Both the position numbers and the translations under genes were made by a program. The notes beneath the pieces are model-generated. The model was not told the origin of the DNA and ran no database searches. It was given only the letters and a program-made list of their open reading frames with translations. A stretch of 30,531 bases of DNA from JBAVQS01 sp049694275 (GTDB taxonomy: Bacteria > Chloroflexota > Anaerolineae > UBA4142 > SHND01), in assembly GCA_049694275.1 (NCBI GenBank), contig JBAVQS010000196.1:1-30531 (forward strand), read 5' to 3'. Shown piece after piece: positions 24,010-30,531 of this stretch. How positions within the stretch are numbered: the stretch's first letter is position 1; the number at the start of each line of letters is the position of its first letter.

Positions 24010-25689
24010 TTAACTCTGTGCAACACGGACAAGAATGGCTGTAATATTGTCCTCTCCCCCGTTCGCATTTGCCTGGCTGACAAGTTGGGCGCACGCTTGA
24101 TCGGGGTTCGGGTTTCGCGTAAGAATGCCTTGCAGTTGGGGAGGCCTGACCATCTCCCATAGCCCATCAGAACATAATAGGATTCGGTCTTCGGCTTGCA
24201 AATCGACGGGGTCAAAGACATCGATTTCCACGTCTTCCTGATGTCCAAGGGAACGAAAGACCTCATTGCGCTGAGGGTGGTCAAACACCTGATCCGGCCT
24301 TAACAGTCCTGCCTGGACTAGGCTGGCGACCAGGGAGTGGTCCCGGGTGATTTGGACAAGCTCGTTCCCTCGCATCACATATGTACGGCTATCGCCTACA
24401 TTCGCCGCATAGAGTTTCTGATCGAGCACAAGGGCGCCGGTCAGCGTAGTGCCCATATTATTGTTCCGCGCGCGAGCCTCGGCCAGAATTCGGTCATTGG
24501 CCTGTTTGATCCAGTTCTTGAATATCTGTCGCACCTGCTCCGGTGAGGAGGCGCCTCTAACCTGATTCCATTGGGCGGTACTGCTCGCGCCGAGTTCGGC
24601 GATTGCAATCTCACTTGCGACCTCGCCGGCCGCATGTCCACCCATCCCGTCAGCAACGACGAATAGACCACCCCCGGGCTGGAGCAGCTTGAGCATATTA
24701 TCTTCGTTATGATCGCGGACTCGGCCCTTGTCCGTAACTCCCGCAGTTGCCAATTCGAGGCTCAGCCGCCGCGTCGCCTGGGACATGGCGCTCGATGGTA
24801 CGACCTGCGGGAGGGGGGCCGTTCTGGATGATTGCTCGGGCACCGTCTCCTTATAAAGAGTTTCGCCCAGTTCGACAAATATCATTCCGGTTTCACGCAC
24901 CTCCCGGGGCATTTTGTTCCAGGGGATGCGTAGACCCGCCTGTTTTCCCAATCGGAATACATTTTCCAATAGCTTCTCGACACTCCCTTTGGGATATTTG
25001 CCGAGTAGCAACCAATTCAGCATCACCGTCAACAGGCTCAAATCCGATTCGATCTGTTTCTGTCGTGTCTTGGTGTCCTCGGGGATCCGTTCCCAAGCTG
25101 CATAATCGATCAATACGATCTGGCCATTGGGGTCAATAACAAAGAGCCGCCGAAAGCGGATGAAAGGATCGGATTTGAAGGGGATGGAACGCGGCGGTGC
25201 AAAGGCCAGATTCAGGTCGTTGTGCATGTACTCGACCACCTGTCCCAATTGTTCGACCAACTGGTGAGCCTGCCTGAAAGGCATTGGGACCTGGATGTTC
25301 TCCAATGGGGTCCCGTTTCGATGGTCCACAATAATAAAGGGATGGCTTTTCTCGTCTTTGGTCTGACCGACAATGCGACCGAGAAAGGTGGGATTGCTGT
25401 CCTTCTGGTGTCCCCGCACCCAGCTCTCCTTCAAAGGCTTGTTGGATTCCACCGCCAAATATCTCTTGCCATTGCTACCTGCCCCGGAATCGATTGCTTC
25501 TACAAGATAAATGTTGCTGTCAGGAAGCCAGGCACGCGCGGCCCGGTACCCTGGCAACGCCTTGACCATCGGCTGTGGTGGAGGTAGCGGCACATTTGAC
25601 GCCGCACTATCGACGGCAAGTGCGGTCCCGCAGCGAGAACAGAACCGGGCCTTGGGCTGATTTACAGTTTCGCAATTCGGGCATTTCAT
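24010..25689 (-). CDS. Zinc ribbon - pseudokinase-like - PP2C phosphatase fusion
   Basis: This protein has 559 residues. A Cys4 zinc ribbon (C3, C6, C17, C20) opens the protein. Residues about 45-285 resemble the C-lobe of a Ser/Thr kinase but lack the catalytic HRD and DFG motifs; LIDYAAWER (193-201) occupies the DFG position, so this part should be inactive. A complete PP2C (PPM) phosphatase follows (312-557): RDHNED (325-330), VADGMGGHAAGE (346-356), NVGDSR (430-435), SDGLWE (507-512) and GGEDN (544-548), with all metal-binding aspartates present. It should remove phosphates placed by the kinases of the island. The ATG has GGAG 7 nt upstream. It lies between two paralogous VWA genes. The pseudokinase may bind substrates or regulate the phosphatase (inference). 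Confidence 0.93.
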   Translation of the reverse strand: MKCPNCETVNQPKARFCSRCGTALAVDSAASNVPLPPPQPMVKALPGYRAARAWLPDSNIYLVEAIDSGAGSNGKRYLAVESNKPLKESWVRGHQKDSNPTFLGRIVGQTKDEKSHPFIIVDHRNGTPLENIQVPMPFRQAHQLVEQLGQVVEYMHNDLNLAFAPPRSIPFKSDPFIRFRRLFVIDPNGQIVLIDYAAWERIPEDTKTRQKQIESDLSLLTVMLNWLLLGKYPKGSVEKLLENVFRLGKQAGLRIPWNKMPREVRETGMIFVELGETLYKETVPEQSSRTAPLPQVVPSSAMSQATRRLSLELATAGVTDKGRVRDHNEDNMLKLLQPGGGLFVVADGMGGHAAGEVASEIAIAELGASSTAQWNQVRGASSPEQVRQIFKNWIKQANDRILAEARARNNNMGTTLTGALVLDQKLYAANVGDSRTYVMRGNELVQITRDHSLVASLVQAGLLRPDQVFDHPQRNEVFRSLGHQEDVEIDVFDPVDLQAEDRILLCSDGLWEMVRPPQLQGILTRNPNPDQACAQLVSQANANGGEDNITAILVRVAQS

Positions 25690-25761
25690 GCGTATGCTCC
25701 GTGATCGTCCTCGGAATTATGACCGTTGATTCATTCTTCCACTCGGTGAGCACATTCGTTG

Positions 25762-27138
25762 TTAGAGTCTTTGCGTTAGATTCCGCATCTCGTAGCGCAA
25801 TTGCTTGGGCCCGTCGGGGGACATCTGCCCTCGTTGCTCCAGATTCGCCGCTTCCCGACGCACAGCCTGTGCCAGTTCGTTCTCGCCCATGTTAACCAAT
25901 CGCGTGATCGCCGCCTGTAGTTTCTGCGTGGCGCTTGCCATATCTCCATTTTGCACCGCTTGAAGGGCGCGCGTCTGGAGATTGAAAGCCGAGAGCTTCT
26001 CGACGATGTTCATCACCTGCGGGTTAAAGGGCGCCTCAGTTTCTGCATATTCGATGACAATATCCTGACGAATCCGTTGGCGGGTGGAACCGGTCTGTGG
26101 ATGCGTGTAATCCAGCACAGCGTGTGCGAACTGGTACTGGCCTGTGGCCCGAGGCGGCGCCACGATCTCGAACAGCATCGCCAGGTTCCCATTCCTGGGA
26201 AGGTCCCCCAGGGACAGGTCCAGACTCGCGTCGGGCGCCGACAAAGTGCTGAGATCAGAAATGACAGGCCTGACGCGATGGATCCGTCTCAGTTGGACTC
26301 CTGGCATAAAACGCAACCGGAGCTCAAGGCCGCGCAGTACGATATCCTGAATACCGGATAGCTCGTGAGCCAGCACGGGAGAAAGCTCCGAAGGCTGGCG
26401 GATAAAGTAAGCCATGCCACCGCTGGAATCGGCTATGGAAATCAGAAGCTCTTCATTAAACTCGCTTCCCAGCCCGATTGTGCTGATGCCAATACCAGCC
26501 TGGGCAGCTTGCCCGGCCAGCTGGCGGCAGAAGGGCTCGTCGAAGGTAAAACCGTCAGTCAGTGCAATTATACGGTTGATGCGGTTGTAGGTAAACCCCT
26601 GTTGGACCTGCTCCAGACTCTGGCTCAGACCTAACCCCATGTAGGTCTCATTGCCCAATTCGACCGATTCGAGGTCGGAAATAGCCTGCAAGAGGGTTTG
26701 CTTATTCCGACCCGACTGGCGTGGGATCAAGAGGCGAGCATTTCGCGCAAAAGCCGTGAGAGAGAACTCGTCGTCTGCCGAGAGATGCTCCAGGGCATTG
26801 CCCAATGCTTGTTTGACATAGTCGATGGTTCGCGGCGCATTCGCAGGCGCGGTCCGCGATAAACCCGTGAACTGCCATACGGGAATCCCGTCGATGATCG
26901 TTTCCCCCACGCTTGCATCACGGGCGAACTCTTGAAATTGCTCCGGTGTGAGCATGGGGATACACATCGATTCGCTCTTGTCAACGACGAGCCCAATATT
27001 GAGAGGGAGAGGCGCGGCAGGGGCCAGGTCGCGCGCTTGAATCTCGAGTAGCAGATAGACCAAGCGTGCAGTCTGGCTGGCAGGAATGGTCTGCTGATTG
27101 AAAGAAGGGATAATCCGAATCAAGGTGTCCATGGGCAT
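25762..27138 (-). CDS. VWA-domain protein, paralogue of the 22688-23956 product
   Basis: The protein has 458 residues from ATG 27138, chosen because GAGGA lies 10 nt upstream; a GTG at 27180 would add 14 poorly conserved residues and the ATG at 27132 is also possible. The VWA domain has D53-K-S-E-S57 (intact DxSxS), T165 and D195 in ALTDGFTFD. An insertion of about 35 residues (62-100) follows the MIDAS strand. The C-terminal helical tail (NPQVMNIVEKLSAFNLQTRA) is very similar to that of the other VWA protein, so the pair arose by duplication. It sits first after a good candidate promoter and 72 nt before the PP2C fusion. No signal peptide is seen. Confidence 0.92.
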   Translation of the reverse strand: MPMDTLIRIIPSFNQQTIPASQTARLVYLLLEIQARDLAPAAPLPLNIGLVVDKSESMCIPMLTPEQFQEFARDASVGETIIDGIPVWQFTGLSRTAPANAPRTIDYVKQALGNALEHLSADDEFSLTAFARNARLLIPRQSGRNKQTLLQAISDLESVELGNETYMGLGLSQSLEQVQQGFTYNRINRIIALTDGFTFDEPFCRQLAGQAAQAGIGISTIGLGSEFNEELLISIADSSGGMAYFIRQPSELSPVLAHELSGIQDIVLRGLELRLRFMPGVQLRRIHRVRPVISDLSTLSAPDASLDLSLGDLPRNGNLAMLFEIVAPPRATGQYQFAHAVLDYTHPQTGSTRQRIRQDIVIEYAETEAPFNPQVMNIVEKLSAFNLQTRALQAVQNGDMASATQKLQAAITRLVNMGENELAQAVRREAANLEQRGQMSPDGPKQLRYEMRNLTQRL

Positions 27139-27230
27139 TATAACAAGGTCCTCTAGTAACACCGCGCCTGTCCGTAGCACTTTCCAGGGTCCGTGCCATG
27201 TATAGCCGAGGGAGTCCCATGAATGAATAT

Positions 27231-27259
27231 ACTATCTCTTATAATGGGCATAATGTCAA
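27231..27259 (-). promoter_or_regulatory. Candidate strong sigma-70-type promoter
   Basis: On the minus strand a perfect TTGACA (27259-27254) is followed after 17 nt by GATAGT (27236-27231), which matches TATAAT at four of six positions. A direct repeat CATTAT-GCC-CATTAT lies between them and could be an operator. The predicted start near 27224 gives a leader of about 86 nt to the VWA start at 27138. It is the best promoter by eye in the window and probably drives the VWA-PP2C-VWA-FHA unit. Confidence 0.55.
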
Positions 27260-27352
27260 ATTCCATTGCCTTTTTGTTCTTTATCATTCGAATTGAGTCA
27301 GGTGCGAGCGAGAAGCTGGGATCATAAATGCCAACACACGCGCGCTCTGCCC

Positions 27353-28294
27353 TCAGATTTCGTCCAGAGAGAGCGGGGCGCGGCCGGGGTGTCGGCAAAA
27401 GGTCAATACTGCAGCGCGGCCCGATGCTTTTTCGACTTGGAGCCAGTAATCCAGCCCGCGACCGTAGATATCTCGGCGCTGTCGCATTTGCATCGCCTTT
27501 TTGGGGGAGCCCAGCGCCTGCAGCATGTGGTATGCGGCCCATTCGGCCAACCCTTCGCTCAACAAGGGATCGCGCAGGAACGGAGCGTTTTCTCCCTGCC
27601 ATGTATGCGTGAACTCGTGCGCAATCACCTGAATCATCAGAATACGCGGAAGATATTCCTGGATATAGATAAATCGCTGCCGCCCATGACTTACAAACAA
27701 TCCGAGCAATTGTTCACGATCGTGCCCCTGGCGCGGCTGGGCAGCCCGGGCCAGTTCTACAAGCCGGATATGGTCAACCAGCATGAGGCGTGGGCGGATA
27801 TTTAGCTTGAGTTCCAGTATTTGCCCGAGCAGGTCGATCACCTGGTCAAAGAGAACTTCCGCTTGGTGGGAATCCTTAATAGCAGTCTGTTTACACCGCG
27901 CACATACAATCCATCCATCGGCCAACGTAAGGGCCCCATTGCCTGACGGCGCGCCACAGACGCTACAAGGGACCTGGTGTTGGCATCGATGACAGTACGG
28001 CCCGTCGCTGCCATTGATCAGTATGAACTGCCCCTGGATGGGTTTGCCGCAGGTCCGGCAGCGGAGGCCCTCGCGCATACATTCGGGGCAAATTGACACC
28101 GAGTCAGGGGACTGTGCCATTGGCATCTGACAAAGAATGCACCGCGGCGCATTCCGTTCGCACTCAACACAGACAGTCAAACCTTTGGCGCCTACGCGGT
28201 TCGGTCTTTGGAGAATATGATATTCCCCTACGCCCACCGCGCGCCCACACAAATTGCAGTGTTTCATGAGATCTAGTCGATCAGGGGCCGCCAT
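27353..28294 (-). CDS. LIM-like multi-zinc protein with DA1-like HExxH metallopeptidase domain
   Basis: This protein has 313 residues. Residues 13-134 contain eight CxxC pairs (starting at C13, C42, C52, C69, C79, C101, C110 and C131), enough for about four zinc ions in LIM-like or treble-clef units. The C-terminal half (140-313) is a zincin: HEFTH (226-230) with LSEGLAEWAAY (245-255) downstream, whose glutamate fits the third zinc ligand. Spacing and context resemble the plant DA1 family, in which LIM domains precede an HExxH peptidase with a conserved E further on. It has no signal peptide, so it is likely cytosolic. Its start lies 9 nt after the kinase stop; ATG 28294 is used, but ATG 28267 (giving an MKHCNLCG start) is possible. 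Substrates are unknown. Confidence 0.88.
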   Translation of the reverse strand: MAAPDRLDLMKHCNLCGRAVGVGEYHILQRPNRVGAKGLTVCVECERNAPRCILCQMPMAQSPDSVSICPECMREGLRCRTCGKPIQGQFILINGSDGPYCHRCQHQVPCSVCGAPSGNGALTLADGWIVCARCKQTAIKDSHQAEVLFDQVIDLLGQILELKLNIRPRLMLVDHIRLVELARAAQPRQGHDREQLLGLFVSHGRQRFIYIQEYLPRILMIQVIAHEFTHTWQGENAPFLRDPLLSEGLAEWAAYHMLQALGSPKKAMQMRQRRDIYGRGLDYWLQVEKASGRAAVLTFCRHPGRAPLSLDEI

Positions 28295-28303
28295 CGGAAC
28301 GGC

Positions 28304-30109
28304 CTACTGGATTTCAATCTGTACAATGATTGCGCCGTCATCATCTGTGATTTGGTTGTCATTGATCCGAAGTCGTAGAATACCCGCCTGGTCGATCATT
28401 TGCGAGAAATAATCCGAGCCGCAGAATGGCGTCGCGGATGCGATGCGGGCAATGAGTGCTGCATGCGCGCAATTAGGAACAATATTGGCCGGATCTTGTT
28501 CTTTGCCCACCCAGCCGCTTGCGTGGACGAAAGGGCACCCAAAGCCAAATTTGGGAGCGCATGGCGACCAACTGCCCGAAAGATAGGTGATCGTAACTTT
28601 TTCGCCTGAATACACATAGAGGATATCTTGCCAGTCCTGGTTCGCCGAGATTGCCGCTATTCGTCGCGTACCTCTTGCGTCGCGCGCAGCCTGCCTACTT
28701 ATCGCGTCAATGGTCATCTGTGCTTGGACGAGGTTCGCAGCCTGTGCTGTACCGGTTGCGCGCCAGGCACCGAGCGCGTCCTGTAAACTCACAAGGGCTT
28801 GCGACTGGAGCGTACCCGACGCCAAATCGGCGGCAATTGCATTTTGGGCGGTCTCTATACTCTGGGCCTGAGCTGTGCCTGTTTTTTGATAATCGCGGGC
28901 GGCTGCTTGAGCCAGCTCTATCGTTTTAGCCTGATCCGTTGCTACCGCCTGGTAATTGACAGCAAGCGTCTGATGCTTCTCGAGGTTTGCTGTGTCAGCC
29001 GTGGCCGTGGTTCTGGCGGCGGCGAACGCCATATTGACTTGCGCGAGTTTGCCGCTCCATTCCGTCTCGCGATAGAGCAGTACGGCAAAAGCGATCACGA
29101 GCGCAACGGATAGGGCAAGGGCCGCCATTATACCAACCCGGCTGCGCTGCGGAGGAGCGGCGGAGAGAATCTGTGAACTGGCAACATTCGCAGCCTGCTG
29201 CTGTTCTGGTGCGATAACCAACTGCGGATGCGCCGATTGCAGCGCTTTTTTCAACTCGATGCAGGTCGGGTAACGGTTCTCTGGCTTCAGCGCCAGCGCT
29301 CGCAGGATAACCTGGTCAACCTTGTCAGACAAAGCTGGATTCAACTGGCGCGGCGGAACGAGATCGACAGTGGCTCGTTCCGGCGCTTCGGGCGGCAACG
29401 CTCCAGCCAGGCACTGGTACAGGGTTGCTCCGAGCGAATAAATATCGCTTCGAACATCGGTACCGGGACCGGTACCGTATTGCTCCAGCGGGGAAAAAGG
29501 GGGCGTTACCGCTTTCGCCGGTGAGACCGTCCGGCCGCCCGACAGCATCAATTTGGCAATTCCAAAGTCAAGCAGTTTCACATGACCATCAGGTGTCAGC
29601 TTGATATTGCTTGGATTGATGTCACGGTGAATAATGGGAGGAGTTTGGGAATGTAAATAGATGACTGCGTCACACAATTCGCCCGCCCATTCGAGGACCT
29701 GCGTTTCTGCAAGCGGAGCGCCGATCCGAGCAATATGCTCGGCCAGTGTCTCTCCGTCGACATAATCCATGACCAAAAAGCTGCGACCGTTTTGAATGAA
29801 ATAGTGCCAGACTTTGGGCAGCCCGTCGTGAGAGAGTTTGGCAAGGATACTTGCTTCAAGGCAAAATTGGCGCTCTGCCTCTTCCTGTTCTTCTGCGGTC
29901 GCCATTGTTTCCGGTGTCAACTCTTTGATTGCATAATAGATCCCGTTCAGGCGCACATGCTCTACGAGATAGACCGCGCCAAATCCGCCGTGCCCGAGCC
30001 GACGTATGATGCGAAAAGTGTCATGGTCCAGCACGAGAGACGCCCCGCACGATTGACAAAAGAGGGCGTTGGGGCGGATGGACCGATTGCAAAAGGGACA
30101 AGTTCTCAA
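28304..30109 (-). CDS. Zinc-ribbon Ser/Thr kinase with LecA (PA-IL)-like extracellular domain
   Basis: The protein has 601 residues from a TTG start at 30109, chosen because GGGGAG lies 7-8 nt upstream and MRTCPFC mirrors the starts of neighbours; ATG 30187 would add 26 residues lacking similarity. The Cys4 ribbon is C4, C7, C18, C21. The kinase domain (32-290) has GHGGFGAVY (39-47), AIK (K62), HRDINPSN (161-168) and DFGIAK (181-186); the usual catalytic-loop lysine is Asn165. One membrane helix lies at 327-347, then Ala/Gln/Thr-rich helical repeats (360-480) with GTAQA units. Residues about 489-601 resemble the Pseudomonas lectin LecA: GEKVTITYLSGSW, FGFGCP, AHAALIARI, and RLRINDNQITDDDGAIIV near the end. 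That domain should sit outside the cell and may bind sugars with Ca2+. The lectin call is by pattern and needs structural confirmation. Confidence 0.93.
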   Translation of the reverse strand: MRTCPFCNRSIRPNALFCQSCGASLVLDHDTFRIIRRLGHGGFGAVYLVEHVRLNGIYYAIKELTPETMATAEEQEEAERQFCLEASILAKLSHDGLPKVWHYFIQNGRSFLVMDYVDGETLAEHIARIGAPLAETQVLEWAGELCDAVIYLHSQTPPIIHRDINPSNIKLTPDGHVKLLDFGIAKLMLSGGRTVSPAKAVTPPFSPLEQYGTGPGTDVRSDIYSLGATLYQCLAGALPPEAPERATVDLVPPRQLNPALSDKVDQVILRALALKPENRYPTCIELKKALQSAHPQLVIAPEQQQAANVASSQILSAAPPQRSRVGIMAALALSVALVIAFAVLLYRETEWSGKLAQVNMAFAAARTTATADTANLEKHQTLAVNYQAVATDQAKTIELAQAAARDYQKTGTAQAQSIETAQNAIAADLASGTLQSQALVSLQDALGAWRATGTAQAANLVQAQMTIDAISRQAARDARGTRRIAAISANQDWQDILYVYSGEKVTITYLSGSWSPCAPKFGFGCPFVHASGWVGKEQDPANIVPNCAHAALIARIASATPFCGSDYFSQMIDQAGILRLRINDNQITDDDGAIIVQIEIQ

Positions 30110-30168
30110 AGCAGAGTCTCCCCAAGAGTGAATTGCCGGTGGTCGGTCATACCAAAAGACCACTTTTT

Positions 30169-30375
30169 CTAATCGACAAAGAGCCATTTTTCCAGTGGCT
30201 CAAATAGACCGAACGGTTTTATCTCTTTGGTATTATAGATAAGCGGTGAACCAAAGGTGTCAATTCCGCTGTTCGAGCGCGGCGGGGTCTGACCAGGATA
30301 AAAACCAACTGCAGAGCACGCAAAGTCGTAGCTTACCTTGCCGGGTGCGCAGGCCATCTGAATTCGCTGAATCAT
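30169..30375 (-). CDS. Possible small protein (68 aa), doubtful
   Basis: An open frame with ATG 30375 preceded by GGGAG at 5 nt spacing encodes 68 residues of no known family (a central FGSPLIYNTKEIKPFG is not membrane-like). It ends 59 nt before the TTG start of the kinase. Against it, a candidate promoter with consensus hexamers lies inside the frame. It may be a real small protein or chance. An in-frame stop at 30421-30423 shows it is not the tail of a longer gene in this frame. Confidence 0.25.
   Translation of the reverse strand: MIQRIQMACAPGKVSYDFACSAVGFYPGQTPPRSNSGIDTFGSPLIYNTKEIKPFGLFEPLEKWLFVD
30232..30263 (-). promoter_or_regulatory. Possible promoter with perfect hexamers but long spacer
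   Basis: On the minus strand TTGACA (30263-30258) and TATAAT (30237-30232) are both perfect matches to consensus but are 20 nt apart, longer than the usual 16-18. Transcription would start near 30225, about 116 nt before the kinase start at 30109. It could be a poor basal promoter that needs an activator, or chance. Confidence 0.3.
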
Positions 30376-30424
30376 GTTTTCTCCCAGCTTCTGGCGGATA
30401 TAAGAGTTACAGAGTTTTGATTAA

Positions 30425-30520
30425 TTAATGTCCGCGCTTGTGCCGCCACGGCAGGTCAGAACCAAAGATGCATGCCCAGAGACGCTTTTGCGAGCGGCGC
30501 GTGCGTGCCAGTCCAGCCAT
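30425..30520 (-). CDS. Very short open frame at the right edge (31 aa or end of a longer gene), doubtful
   Basis: ATG 30520 has AAGGA 6 nt upstream and encodes 31 residues, mostly basic (TRRSQKRLW), ending at TAA 30425. The frame is open up to the window edge, so it could also be the last codons of a gene lying outside. It is not recognised as any family. The sequence between 30425 and the kinase shows nothing more convincing. Confidence 0.15.
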   Translation of the reverse strand: MAGLARTRRSQKRLWACIFGSDLPWRHKRGH

Positions 30521-30531
30521 CACGTATCCTT

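Noticed and set aside
27153..27287. 44-codon minus-strand frame in the gap before the VWA gene
   Set aside because: No ribosome site, no recognisable composition, and it covers the candidate promoter.
30110..30187. ATG 30187 as start of the LecA-like kinase
   Set aside because: Weak ribosome site and overlap with a possible small frame; TTG 30109 has GGGGAG and gives the N-terminal zinc ribbon seen in neighbours. Not fully excluded.

Overview
The window looks like one large signalling and NTPase island from a bacterium, most likely a member of the Chloroflexota (Anaerolineae-like or a neighbouring class). The reasons are indirect. Base composition is moderate to slightly high G+C. Several proteins have extracellular Thr/Pro stalks built of TATPTATP-type units, and the Ser/Thr kinases carry Cys4 zinc ribbons and Pro/Ser/Thr-rich linkers. 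No rRNA, tRNA, transposase, integrase or CRISPR array is visible, so the assignment is inference. Every convincing gene lies on the minus strand, so transcription runs from high to low coordinates across all 30 kb, and coding density is very high.

Layout in the direction of transcription. (A) 30.5-20.2 kb is a phospho-signalling block: a zinc-ribbon Ser/Thr kinase with a LecA (PA-IL)-like C-terminal domain outside the membrane; a protein with eight CxxC pairs and an HEFTH metallopeptidase domain resembling LIM-DA1; two paralogous VWA proteins flanking a zinc-ribbon/pseudokinase/PP2C phosphatase fusion; a double zinc-ribbon FHA protein; and a kinase with an RDD membrane domain. (B) 20.1-15.0 kb holds another kinase with two zinc ribbons and a multi-pass membrane tail, two zinc-ribbon membrane proteins, and a zinc-ribbon FHA protein. 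(C) 14.8-10.3 kb holds a C39-like cysteine peptidase candidate, a conserved-looking hypothetical protein and a 1024-residue HerA-like ATPase. (D) 10.2 kb to the left edge is a tightly packed operon-like run: a membrane coiled-coil protein and a short MotB/ZorB-like protein (possible stator pair); a long coiled-coil protein with a DUF2997-like tail; a Ycf46-like AAA+ ATPase; an NrdG-like radical SAM protein; three coiled-coil proteins; a VWA protein; and the start of a zinc-ribbon P-loop protein (probably a GTPase) cut off by the window.

Working model (inference). Zinc-ribbon kinases sense outside or membrane signals and phosphorylate shared targets. FHA proteins read the phospho-threonines and the PP2C fusion resets them. 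VWA proteins scaffold Mg2+-dependent assemblies. The NTPases (HerA-like, Ycf46-like AAA+ and the GTPase-like protein), the coiled-coil proteins and the stator-like pair are the mechanical or effector side, and the two peptidase-like proteins and the radical SAM enzyme are candidate effectors or modifiers. The part list resembles the NTP-dependent VWA/AAA/GTPase conflict or signalling systems described by comparative genomics, but this combination matches no named system I recognise. The most novel-looking parts are the LecA-like kinase, the LIM-like/DA1-like peptidase, the radical SAM protein with a CX3CX3C cluster motif, the stator-like pair and the repeated zinc-ribbon tag on at least eight proteins.
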